The translations under genes were made by a program, and so were the position numbers. The notes beneath the pieces are model-generated. The model did not search any database. It was given only the letters and a program-made list of their open reading frames with translations, and was not told the origin of the DNA. Positions 22,681 to 32,439 of a stretch of 64,000 bases of DNA are shown piece by piece. The stretch covers positions 54,498,616 to 54,562,615 of the forward strand of contig JALGPY010000009.1 of assembly GCA_023055425.1 (NCBI GenBank). Reading direction: 5' to 3'. How positions within the stretch are numbered: position 1 is the first letter of the stretch; every line of letters begins with the position of its first letter. This DNA is from Linanthus parryae. Taxonomy: Eukaryota; Streptophyta; Magnoliopsida; Ericales; Polemoniaceae.

Positions 22681-23144
22681 CCTTCTTTCATCCGCTTTAA
22701 GTCGGGTGACATGGAGACTTTTTGCACGTATTTTGAAATTGTCATAATAATTCAAAAGAAATAATCAATCACTCGTGTGGCATTTACCACTCTGATTCTT
22801 CTCTTTCCCATCGTTTGACTATAAGGGTCATGTTGTCCGCTTGATTTAGCTAACGATATGATACGAAATGTGTTAATTTTTTCGTAACATTAATTAACAC
22901 ATTCTCTTCTCTTTTCCATCATTTTCTTATTTAATATTGTCGAAGTAAGTCCGAGTTTTCTTATCGGTTCTTTCCAGGCCTGTTAGGTCGAACCGTCTAG
23001 AATTATGCAAGTCTTTTCTATTTAAGCAATTGTAGTTTCACAATTATGGTTATTGACGCAGAACCGACGTGACCCAAATTTCAAAAAATATGAAATTCTC
23101 CGATTTACAACACGAATTTGTTTTTGTTTGTTCCCAACGGGGAA
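22681..23144. other. Intergenic, no gene seen
   Basis: No coding frame, RNA gene or paired repeat ends were recognised. Confidence 0.35.
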
Positions 23145-23574
23145 TTCAGGGTGGGTACACCCTTATTTGATGCAGAATCGCTAGATAGAAACAACCAAGC
23201 GCCTTGCCGACGTCAGTTTTCGGCGATCCAACATCGTTTAGGGTGTGAAATGGCAGTTTTTCTATTTTCTTTACTATTTTTGGTAATAGTTTATCGCGTA
23301 ATAACTCGAGATAGACAACTCCTTTTGCGATTCCGCAAATTGGGAATGTCTTAGAATCTCATCCTTAGTTAGTGGCAGTATTTTGGGATATATTTTTTTT
23401 TTTACTATTTTGTGCAGTAATTAGGGTTTTCTTCTATTCAAGCAGCATGTAGCCTACGGGCAAAGACAATTTTTTCCCCTTATGAACTATAATTTCGAGT
23501 TTATCAGCTTTTGAGATATCTTTTACCTATCTAAGAATGTCGTTTGACTTTCTTTGCTTCTAGTATGCGTCAAG

Positions 23575-23584
23575 TGGTATCAGA
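23575..23584 (+). promoter_or_regulatory. Primer-binding site of the left inverted LTR
   Basis: TGGTATCAGA just after the left arm, followed by ATGAGGTTTCGCCTTG as in plant LTR elements. Confidence 0.7.
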
Positions 23585-23811
23585 ATGAGGTTTCGCCTTG
23601 TTCAATGGTAACGGCGAAGATAGTGGCAACAACGGTGACGTTGGTAACAGGTTGGATGTTGTGGAGGCAGGGTTGGAAGGAGTACGCGCAGCAGTCGAGG
23701 AGATCATGCAGTCCTCGGCGCAACTTCTTAACCCTACACATGCAACAGCAGCCGTCGGCAGGAACAACGTTCAAAAGTAGCCCCACGAACATCCTGTTGA
23801 ACACCGTGCGA

Positions 23812-23821
23812 TCTGATACCA
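23812..23821 (-). promoter_or_regulatory. Primer-binding site of the right inverted LTR
   Basis: TCTGATACCA on the plus strand, the exact inverse of the left site. Confidence 0.7.
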
Positions 23822-24246
23822 CTTAACGCAGACTAGAAACAAAAGAAAGTCAGACGACGTTCTTAGATAGGTAAAAGAAATCTCAAAAGCTGAGAAACTC
23901 AAAATTATAGTTCAGAAGGGAAAAAATGTCTTTGCATGTAGGCTACATGCTGCTTAAATAGCAAAAAATCCTAAATACTGGCTAAAATAGTAAAAAAAAA
24001 AATCCCAAAATACTGCCACTAACTAAGGACGAGATTCTAAGACAGTCCCAATTTGTGGAATCGCAAAATGAGTTGTCAATTTCGAGTTATTATGCGAGAA
24101 ACTATTACCAAAAAATAGTAAAGAAAACAAAAAAAAATGTCACTTGACACCCTAAACGATGTCGGATTCCCGAAAACTGACGTTGCAGGCGCTCGGTTAT
24201 TTCTTTCTAGCGATTCTGCATCAAATTAGGGTATACCCACCCTGAA

Positions 24247-25838
24247 AGGATCACATATGTTCTTCGTCAGTTATCAATCAAAAAAAATATCAAGTTATAA
24301 GTGTTTAGCTGTGTTCAGTATCATGTGGAGACCGGAGTGTTTAGAATCCCTCAAACCCGATAGCAACCCGTTATCATCTGTGCTCACCCCTAAATTGTCT
24401 GTAATTGTAAGAAAGAAGAAAAGATATGAGGACACGTGTCCACGATTATGTGGTACTAAAAAATTGTATCTTCCTCTTTTTTTTTTTTTTTGAGAAAATA
24501 AAAGTTCTCTAAAATGGGAAACAGTTCGGTCAAATGGATAAAACGGAAAACGAAATGAAATCCGCATTTGGCAACTATGGTCCGTAACTCCGTATCGCTA
24601 TCCAGGGCCTTATTCGATAGGTCCATATACAATAGACTAATACTTTCATAAATTATTTCCGTACCCTTCAACTAATATCCTCTTTTTGCCGACTTGCAAC
24701 AGTTCCATCTTTGAAATTATATTTATATCCTTGAACTATTTCGCTTTCTGCCGACCTCAATAGCTGGTTTTTCTTCATTTTGCAGAGTGATTGAGATTTG
24801 AGACTAGCAAAGGAATAAACAAAATGATTATGCAAATTTCAGACATTTAAATTGCCTTGAGATTTAAGTAAAATGATAATTAGACATCAATTTTATTTTT
24901 ATATGATGACAACGCGACAATTTTATTTTGTATGATTAAAGCGGTGACGAATAGGAGGTAACAAGAATAATGTAAGAGGGTAAAAAGTACCATTGCTGAG
25001 GAAAAAAATGTTACTAAATCACTGTACAATTTACAAATTTGACTTAGCACGCGAAACAACAAGTGCCTGCACACCAAATTAGCGAATGATTTGTTTCTTA
25101 TCTATATTTCCTCTTTTATTTGTTATTCGTAATCATTATAGTAATCGTAATATTGATGTGCACAGAAATATCTGGTCTTTTAAGATCTTTTTGATGGAAG
25201 TAAACTCAATTAGTTGCAACTTTAATAGTTTCCAAAACGAGAAAAAGTTGAACCAATCAATGATATTGGATTAGCTTTGTTTTCCATGGATGACGTCTCT
25301 CATCATTAAAATAAACATGTTTATAAATGGTGACACGGCTTGGTTCGAAATGTCTCCGTGTTGGAGTTCAATGGGCCATTTGGGTGGATTAACTTCGATA
25401 ATGGATGTTAAAGCACCTCCGAAAGCTCAAAGGGAAAGGGAAAGAGCGGGAGGAAACTCACACGGTCAAACATGCTCGATATGATTGCAGACTTAGATAA
25501 TATAAAAGAGCATAGAGAAATTTACACGGTCATATATACTTGATATGTTTCCAGCGGACTTGGATAATACGTCAAAATAGGAGAAATAAACTGAATCATT
25601 ACTGCAAACTGGAAGTGATTAATCTGTAATAGATGACCAGTGATGAATTTAATATGGAAATAGACAATCTCAAGACAATCTAATAATCTTCCTATTTATT
25701 GTTAAACAGTGGAAATTGTGTGGCTGGAAAAATGATTTATCTCTGTGAAGTTGTTGAAGTGATACTTCTGACAGCTTCTGCACCACAGTCTGTGTGGAGT
25801 TCGCACAAGGATTGTAGTCTGTCTGTTTAGTCTTGGAG
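24247..25838. other. Intergenic, no gene seen
   Basis: AT-rich sequence with a T16 run near 24478. The short open frames here lack family features. Confidence 0.35.
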
Positions 25839-25840
25839 TA

Positions 25841-26105
25841 CCAGTCTGTCCCGGCTCTTTGTTCCCAATTTGAGTTTTGTCGTTATTCACTTGGTCACTT
25901 TGACCTGGTGATTTGAATAGCAAACCGATGTACTTTTTTGATAATTTTTTCATGGTGTTGTAGAGTAAAAGTTACTCTATAATATGATAAAAAAATTATA
26001 AAAAATCGTATTATTTTGTTATCTAAATAATTCGGTTAAAGTGACCCAGATACAAGTCAAAAAAATTAAATGGGAACAAAGAGCTGGGAGCCTGGGACGG
26101 ACTGG
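25841..26105. mobile_element. Stowaway-like palindromic MITE with TA TSD
   Basis: CCAGTCTGTCCC at the left and GGGACGGACTGG at the right are flanked by TA at 25839-25840 and 26106-26107. The inner arms (CTCTTTGTTCCC / GGGAACAAAGAG; GGTCACTTTGACC / GGTTAAAGTGACC) make most of the element self-complementary. Confidence 0.75.
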
Positions 26106-26107
26106 TA

Positions 26108-27050
26108 CTACGTTAGCAGCTCCATAAGCGCAGAAAAATCTCTCGTGTGCAGCAGCTAATATGGTCATAGTCTATTTGCTAGGGCCTAGAGCTTGATTTT
26201 TTATAGGAGAAAAGGTTTGATTGGTTTAGCTGTTAATAGCCCACCTTACTCGGCTAAAATAAGATTAACAGTTGGAGACTGCGTGCAATCATATGGGACC
26301 ATGTTAAATGACTCCTAGGCCCTAGGTATGTTTGGTCAATGGTTGTTTATTCATAGAATTAGTTGACTATGCTTAAAGGTAAATGTGACAACACTTAAAT
26401 TGCTCTCTACTACATTCTTTTATGACGATAATATTTAAAATACGTGCTGAGTTGTAAGCAATGGCGGATGGACATTAGAACATATGGCGAATTTGACCTT
26501 ATTTGTAATTTAAATTGGCTTATAAATTTATACTAAAATAATATGTGACAAAACAACAATCGATCAAAGAGGAGTGTGTCTGGTAAAAATGTTTATCAAC
26601 TAAAAGCGTCTATTAAAATTTCAAAAACCCCCCACTTTCTTTTAAATTCACTTTTATACTATGAATTTATAAGCCCAATTTCAAAATTTTCATCTCATAA
26701 GTCTATACCAAACACAAGTTATACGTTACTTTTAACTTATAAGTCAAAACAGACTAATAAGTTGCATATAAATCATATCAAACTCACACTTAGTCTGCAC
26801 TCGAAGTTTCATCATTTTTATTTTACCCCTATTTTGTTTACATATTTGATTAGTACCCAAAAAATATATCGTAGACCCTATATCAATCAATTTCAAAATT
26901 AAAATTGTATCCTTAATTTATTTTATTTTCATAAATTAACTCCACTCTAATGAAAAAGAGAAACTACCCCTAGTTCTAAAGACATGTTTTAATGTTGATG
27001 ATTTAACAGAGGTGGCGATTGTGTTTCTTCTTGTTGTGGTTTAGGTACAT
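26108..27050. other. Intergenic with a probable relic of the 51675-type MITE
   Basis: Near 26700-26795 the words CTATACCAAACACAAG, AACTTATAAGTCAAAAC and ATCAAACTCACAC match in order the right half of the PIF/Harbinger-like element at 51675-51926. The left end near 26572 is too degraded to place. Confidence 0.45.
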
Positions 27051-27741
27051 TTTGAAGAAGGGTAAAAGACACTGACCATCCCTGAGTTTAGGCATAATAT
27101 CAGCCCGCTATCCTGGGTTTTGGAAAAAGACACTCCGCACCCATTTAACGGAATATTTTGTGGACACTTAGCACCCTTCTGTTACGTTCTGTTAAAAAAG
27201 TGGTTGATTCAATTTTTTCGGACCATATTGCCCCTGTTTCATTTTTTTCTGTTAGTTCTTAGTGTTTTTGGTGTTCTTGGTTCAAGAACACAGTGATATT
27301 CATCAGATTCAAACAAAAAAACCAATCACAAAACACACCGGAATCAAAGTATCAATTTATGAGAATGCAATCAAAGAATGCAAATTTTTAGAAAAATACC
27401 AAAAGTTGCTACAATTTTTTTGTGACAGTAACACAGCAATCTGAGAATACAAAGGGTTTTTTTATGGAAAAGATATATATTAGCTCAAAGGGACAAAAAT
27501 GGGATGATCAGTCCCTACAGAGAGATCAGACAAACAATGAAAACTAGAGCTATCTAAGATAGCCACAAAATTGTTTTGTTTCGCCTATTGAACAAGGTTA
27601 CGAGCAGAAACATTAGCAGATCTAGGACTGAATCTAATTGTAGCTGCAAAAAAGTCCAAAATATTTATGCAAGCTTTAGCTCTATTGTTCAAAGACCAGT
27701 AGCCTTTCTTGTCGTCTTCAAAGAGCTTGGTCACAAAAATA

Positions 27742-27934
27742 GGAGAAATTTTTGTTTGCTCTAAGAGCAAATACACGTGGTGCTCTAATCAATACATCAC
27801 ATGACACGTCAGAAAGAAAGAGAATGAGTGGCAGACAAAAGAAAGTGGATTCCTACATGTTTCTGACATGTCCTGTGATGTATTGATTAGAGCACCATGT
27901 CATATTTGCTCTTGGAGCAAGCAATAATTACTCC
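27742..27934 (-). mobile_element. hAT-like MITE, copy 2 (nested in the Pack-MULE)
   Basis: Inverted copy of 10809-11004. The flanks carry AAAAATA at 27735-27741 and 27935-27941; the match extends to 8 bp (AAAAATAG) if the first G is counted as target. The TIRs GGAGAAATTTTTGTTTGCTC and GGAGTAATTATTGCTTGCTC pair over most of the element. Confidence 0.85.
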
Positions 27935-28039
27935 AAAAATAGAGCCCCAAAATTTTGTTTCTTCCCGAAACTCCACAACCGCATTACTCTATTCACATAA
28001 TTGCATACCCAGAAAAAAACCCAAAACCATAAATTGAAC

Positions 28040-28574
28040 ATCTGAGATGCAAAGAGGTCGATCGAATCATACCCAGCCGACTCGGACCCCTTGAAGGAGC
28101 TATCGAAGAAACAAGTTGAGGAGACTACCAAACCCTTGAAGAAGCTAAAGAAGAAGAAATCAAAGGAAGAGAGAGCTTCACAATGAATCCCACGCCGACT
28201 CTGACACCGTCTCCGACTCCGGCGAGACCTCCTCCGAAAAGATGCACCGCCTCCTCGACTTCATCATCGACGCCGCCTCCAAGGACATGGCCCTCTACAC
28301 CCGTATCCCCAACGCCGCCGACAGCGACACCTCCCACCGCAAAATCTTCGTCCACGGCATGAATCCTAGCGAAGCTATGGAATCTGTCTCCTCTGTCTAC
28401 GGCAAGATCGAGGAGGACTCTGAACCAGAACTAGAAACAGAAACGAATCCGTCTCCTCCGTCTCCTTCGTCCACGGCAAGGTTTCGTGCCAATTTCTGTC
28501 GCTGGGGAGAACCAGATCCAAGATACTTGCTTGAGAGTGTCGTTGGTGAAGACGATTGTTGCTGGTGTTGGTGA
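28040..28574 (+). pseudogene. Captured fragment of a UBA2-like RNA-binding protein gene
   Basis: A GC-rich coding-like stretch. From 28242 it reads MHRLLDFIIDAASKDMALYT, then NAADSDTSHRKIFVHGM, then SVYGKIEEDSEPE. RKIFVHG is the RNP2-type start of the first RRM in UBP1-associated protein 2 (UBA2) family proteins, and YGKIEE resembles YGEIED a little further on. The preceding frame (SADSDPLKELSKKQVEETTK, 28076 onward) is Lys/Glu-rich like the UBA2 N-terminus but is shifted by one base near 28180. The rest of the RRM is missing. UBA2 proteins bind U-rich 3' UTRs in the nucleus (family knowledge). This copy cannot encode a full protein. Confidence 0.6.
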
Positions 28575-28591
28575 TTTTGTTGGCCCCCTTT

Positions 28592-29960
28592 TGTAATATC
28601 CCTGGTTTTGGAAAGCATGAAATACTTAAATTTACTGTAAATATGTGTTTTTGACATAACCTGATAGCATGCTTTATTGCTATTGTATGCAGTGTAGTGG
28701 TTGTATTTCTGAAGCTTATTTTACTTAAGTGAATTTTATGTTATTTAGTATCCTGATAGATGAACTCATAATTGTGAAACTATTATAGTTAAGCTCGTCC
28801 AGAAATACACCAGAATTATTAATATCTTCTTTAATCGCTAGATTAAGGATAAAAATATTTAGGGAATAATTAATACTAATTATTCGTTTAAGTGTTACTT
28901 AGCTTAGTTAATCATGATTAGTACATAATGACTTGTAGTATGTTAGCTTGTATATGTGTTAACTGTATGAATGACACGTAGGGTGACATGTGTCACTTCC
29001 TTAGCACATGTCCTAGATGCTTGACACATGCCCCTGCTGTGTGTCGTCGTGTGGCAGCTTTCGTCACACGCGCGACACGTGTCCTACTGCAAGTCAGATG
29101 CTTCTGACACATAACCCTGCTGTGTGTCATCGTGTGGCACCCTCTCTCTGTATGTGCGACATGTGTCTGACATGTGTCGCGTCCTAACCAATCCTTCCAT
29201 GCATGGATGCCACGTGTCCCTATGACACATCGATACCTGATTGGTCGCAAACTTTTATAAATAGGGCCTAGTGCATTAGTTATCTCTCATTCTATATTCA
29301 AGTCGAATACCGATAAGTAAGAGAGAGAGAGATACTGGGATTATTCTATACTTGGAGCTGCTGTTATTCTTTTGAAGTCGTTATCAGATGTTATTATTGA
29401 GGTAGGGGGTTATGCACTTTACAATATCATTATCGCTTACGGTTTATGAGCATGCTTCGTGTTAAATATATGTGGATCCGCTTATTGTCGTTATTATCGA
29501 TTTCCATGCTATTTGGTGCTAAATGATTATTACGTGATATGTGATATTACGTGTAACCTGCTATAATTATATTGTTTATTGCATTTTACCCTACTGTTGC
29601 GGTGAACGACCTACTGGGCGCGAGCTCACCCCCTAACAGCGTTTGCAGGTTACGACGGACGGATCATACGGTAGAATTGAAGTGATAGCTTTATTAGATT
29701 TGATTAAAGCTTCTTATTTGGATTGTTGTATCAGATTATTTGTAAACTCAATTGTATATAAAGATCACTTTTTAAACTGAGTGTCACGTACCGCTCTATC
29801 ATCCTTTTACGAAATTAAATGAATAAGCATTTATTGAGATACGATATTGTATTTGGTACCTGAGCTGGCGGCTCAGACGTTACCTGTTTGGCAGACGAGT
29901 CTTTGTTTCGGTACCCGCGGTGGTGATCCGCAGGTGGTGCCAGTTGGATCGTCGTGCCGG
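28592..29960 (+). mobile_element. Gypsy-type LTR (probably solo) inside the Pack-MULE; right end approximate
   Basis: Begins TGTAATATCCCTGG, as in Tekay/Del-like LTRs. A TATA box CTTTTATAAATAGGG lies at 29250-29265, and GC-rich 3' sequence with GGTACC words follows. No internal gypsy coding region accompanies it. I could not find the matching TSD, so the right boundary near 29960 is a guess. Confidence 0.5.
28975..29225 (+). repeat. Direct duplication rich in ACACGTGT boxes in the LTR U3
   Basis: Two units of roughly 70-75 bp share TGACACATG/TAACCC, CCTGCTGTGTGTC, CGTGTGGCA and GCGACACGTGTC or GCGACATGTGTC (about 29018-29090 and 29102-29175). Further GACATGTGTC and CCACGTGTCC boxes flank them. 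Their position just upstream of the TATA box suggests promoter or enhancer elements. Confidence 0.6.
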
Positions 29961-30177
29961 TTCTGTTTATTATTTCCTAAAATAAGCCCCTGAGTTTTGG
30001 GACTTTGCACATTTTCCGGATCCGTGGCTGTTGAAGAAGGTGGAGAGAGAGAGATGAAGATGAGATGTTAGGTGGCCGGCGGTAATTTTTGTTGATGTAT
30101 GTATCTGCTGTGAGAGAAAGAGGGGAAGAGATAGAGAGAGAGGGATTAGGGTTAGAATGAGGGGGGTGAAGAATTGA

Positions 30178-30190
30178 GATTATATATAGG
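30178..30190 (-). promoter_or_regulatory. Inward TATA box inside the right TIR of the Pack-MULE
   Basis: CTATATATAATCTC on the minus strand precedes a TC-rich leader-like stretch. It mirrors the arrangement in the MULE at 13062-14388. Confidence 0.4.
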
Positions 30191-30705
30191 TGTAATTTTT
30201 CCAAAGCTAAGGGTAAGATTGTATTTTTTGTACAGCCGTTAGCGTCTGTCAGTTAAATGGGTGCGGAGTGTCTTTTTCCAAAATTCAGGGTAGCGGGCTG
30301 GTATTATGCATAAACTCAGGGGTGGTCAGTGTCTTTTACCCTTTGAAGAATAGGGCGTGCCGGCGTGAGTACGGAAAAGCTAGTCGATGTATATATTCCT
30401 CAAATAAAAGTAGGAGTATGTAGGTTGTGACATGTATCTACTTATTCCATATCTTCACCTAATTAAGAAAGAAACAAATAAGAACCGAGGATGGGTCAAG
30501 TCTACAACTGCTCTTGAAATGGTTACAACAACATTACCTTCCCCTAATTTCTCTTGCTTCGGAGAGGTTTTAGCTGCAGGATGTTGTTGGCATCTCCATC
30601 CCCTGTAGTACTAGCTTAATAAGGAGTTAATTATGTCATTTCAATTAAAATGTTCATTTGACTTCGTACCAATTAAACATGGTAACTTAGTATTGATAGG
30701 CTAAC

Positions 30706-30956
30706 ACTTCTTCTGTTCTTTCTGAATCTTAACCCTTTTCATTTTACCATTATTTACCGAATCACTTTAGTTTGGTGATTCGATTAGTAAAACGATGCAA
30801 GAATTTGATAATATTTGCACGATGTTGTAGAGTAAACTTCACTCTACAACACCATCAAAAAATTATTAAAAAATTGCATCGTTAGTCTATCTAAAACACC
30901 GGGTCCCGATTACGGAAGAAGAAGTCAAAATGTGAAGATTCAGAGAGAACGGAGAT
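30706..30956. mobile_element. Stowaway-like palindromic MITE
   Basis: ACTTCTTCTGTTCTTTCTGA and its imperfect reverse complement (TCAGAGAGAACGGAGATAG) bound the copy. Inner arms AGTAAAACGATGCAA / TTGCATCGTTAGTCT and GTAGAGTAAACTTCACTCTAC make it a near-perfect palindrome. Confidence 0.7.
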
Positions 30957-30961
30957 AGTAT

Positions 30962-31080
30962 ATGTTAGCTCGGTGATAGAACATTTGAAGTTCATGCATG
31001 AAATCTCAGGCTCGAACCCGATTATATAATGTAAAACTTAATATTAATACCAATTGCTAAGAAACTACTACTACTACAAA
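30962..31080 (+). mobile_element. tRNA-derived SINE fragment
   Basis: An A-box-like TTAGCTCGGTGATAGA (30965-30980) and a B-box GGCTCGAACCC (31009-31019) are correctly spaced for a tRNA-type internal pol III promoter. A short tail ending in TACTACTAC near 31075 follows. Confidence 0.6.
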
Positions 31081-31269
31081 AACATTGATAAAAGTACGTT
31101 CTAAAAGTTCAAAGCCATGATTGAGTTGAAAGTCCCTCCCATTCTCCCAAAGAGTTTTAGGTTCTCTTGCGTGGAAACAAACATGCTCTGTTACCAGCTG
31201 CGAAAGAGAGAACAATCTCATTAAAGAAGAGTGTTTAGGGTAGAGAAAGCTCCAAGAGTGATTGGTGTA

Positions 31270-31460
31270 ATAGGCACGTGGTTGGCCAGCTTGGCCGAGA
31301 AGGAGTGAGATGGCAACAGAAAAGGCACGTGATGGTCCATGCCAACGAGCACGTGTCACACCTTGTGTTCATTAAAGCAGTAACATCGTCCATTCTGTCC
31401 CACGTGGATGCTGGCAGAAGTAAGCGGGACCCACCTCACTAGCCATTCTGACACGTGCCA
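31270..31460. promoter_or_regulatory. Cluster of five CACGTG (G-box/ABRE) motifs
   Basis: Perfect CACGTG palindromes lie at 31275-31280, 31326-31331, 31350-31355, 31401-31406 and 31452-31457, most within extended GGCACGTG, GCACGTGTC or CCACGTGG contexts. bZIP and bHLH factors (ABF/AREB, GBF, PIF) bind such sites. No gene is recognised next to the cluster. Confidence 0.6.
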
Positions 31461-31697
31461 TAATGTGGTGAACTTGATAGCTCTTTGAACTTGGTAATTC
31501 CTTTGCCTGGACTTCTCATCATGCTCAACTGCTCAAGTCAGGGCTTCCCATACCTCCCTCTCACACCCTGTATTCAGTGTATGTTTGGGCTTACTTTGGG
31601 TAAGAGATGAGATAAATGTGAACGTCTTGCTCTTCATTTTGTTTGGGTGCAAGATAAAGACCATGAATAAATTAGTTTTTGTTATCGCAATATAATA

Positions 31698-31879
31698 CTT
31701 CTTCTGTTTCTTCTCTTTCTCTATGTTTTGATTTTTTGACTCATATTTGGGTCACTTTGACCAGGTGATTTGGATCGTAAAACAATATAATTTTGGATAA
31801 TTTTTTCACCATATTATAGAACAACTTTTACTCAACAACATTATGAAAAAATTGTCAAAATATTAGATCGTTTTGCTAT
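31698..31879. mobile_element. Stowaway-like MITE truncated by the following element
   Basis: Starts CTTCTTCTGTTTCTTCTC after TA (31696-31697). It contains GGTCACTTTGACCAGGTGAT and GGATCGTAAAACAATA, then its inverted second arm up to ATCGTTTTGCTAT. At 31880 it gives way to the hAT-like element and is not resumed afterwards. Confidence 0.6.
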
Positions 31880-32431
31880 CAGTGACGGATCCATGAAATT
31901 AAGTCAGCCGGGGCAAGATTCGCGAAGTCAAAATTCAAAATGAACGGTCAAAAGTTGTTATATTTCATAAGCAATTATACACACAAACATCAAATTAATA
32001 ATGAACACAATACTCACAAGTCACAGTTTGTTCTTTTTTCGAGGAGACAACGAGTTTTTAATAGCAAATGGTAAATTGGCAAAAAAAAAAAGAAAAAAAT
32101 CGAGGAGACAATGAGTTTTTAATGGCAAATGCTAAATTGACAAAACAAAGAATGCGAAATTTGTTGTCTGAGAGGAGAATCGAACCCTTGGCAAAACAAA
32201 GTATGCAAAATTTGTTGTCTGGGAGGAGATGAATCGAACCCATACAGTAGGATTTACCAACTACAACAACTAACCAGGGCAACTGGGCAGTTTGGAAATT
32301 GAGGGGGGAGGCAAAATTCTATATTCCTTCCGATTTAGTCATAAAAAATCTATCAAATTAGGAGTACTTGTAGAATTTTCAAATTTTAGGGGGCAGTTGC
32401 CTCTCCCTGCCCCTACATAGGTCCGCCCCTG
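31880..32431 (+). mobile_element. Non-autonomous hAT-like element
   Basis: The ends CAGTGACGGATCC and TCCGCCCCTG are inverted repeats of the CAGGGGCGGA type. A second end-fragment sits at 20143. The interior carries two small direct duplications (32042-32085 with 32101-32143, and 32146-32180 with 32195-32232). No 8-bp TSD is preserved. Confidence 0.55.
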
Positions 32432-32439
32432 TTTATACA

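Larger units (their letters stand above)
23145..24246. mobile_element. Palindrome of two inverted LTR + primer-site units around a gag-like core
   Basis: A left arm (23145-23584) and a right arm (23812-24246) are inverted copies over about 435-440 bp with moderate divergence. Each arm ends inward with TGGTATCAGA, the tRNA-iMet primer site, so each arm behaves as an LTR facing inward. On the minus strand the right arm keeps a TATA-like GCTATTTAAGCAGC (near 23951); in the left arm this is TCTATTCAAGCAGC. The 227-bp core contains a short frame with RLDVVEAGLEGVRAAVEEI (about 23646-23702), a heptad-like gag N-terminal segment. Possible origins are two TRIM or LARD-like elements joined head to head, or a self-integration product. 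Confidence 0.8.
27060..30341. mobile_element. Pack-MULE with 9-bp TSD, carrying a gene fragment and two nested insertions
   Basis: TIRs of about 85-90 bp start GGGTAAAAGACACTGACCA at both ends. TTTGAAGAA is duplicated perfectly at 27051-27059 and 30342-30350. The interior holds a hAT-like MITE (27742-27934), a captured gene fragment (about 28040-28574) and a gypsy-type LTR (from 28592). On the minus strand, just inside the right TIR, lie a TATATATAATC box and a CT-rich leader. No transposase is present, so it is non-autonomous. Confidence 0.9.

Noticed and set aside
28125..28355. Gly/Val-rich minus-strand frame in the Pack-MULE
   Set aside because: Antisense shadow of the captured UBA2-like fragment, which has the better protein similarity.
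29000..29225. Possible CRISPR-like or satellite array
   Set aside because: Only two diverged units with promoter-type motifs, and this is plant nuclear DNA; better explained as a duplicated LTR enhancer.
31880..32439. 8-bp TSD for the hAT-like element
   Set aside because: The flanks TTTGCTAT and TTTATACA do not match well, so the element is called only from its terminal repeats and the second partial copy.
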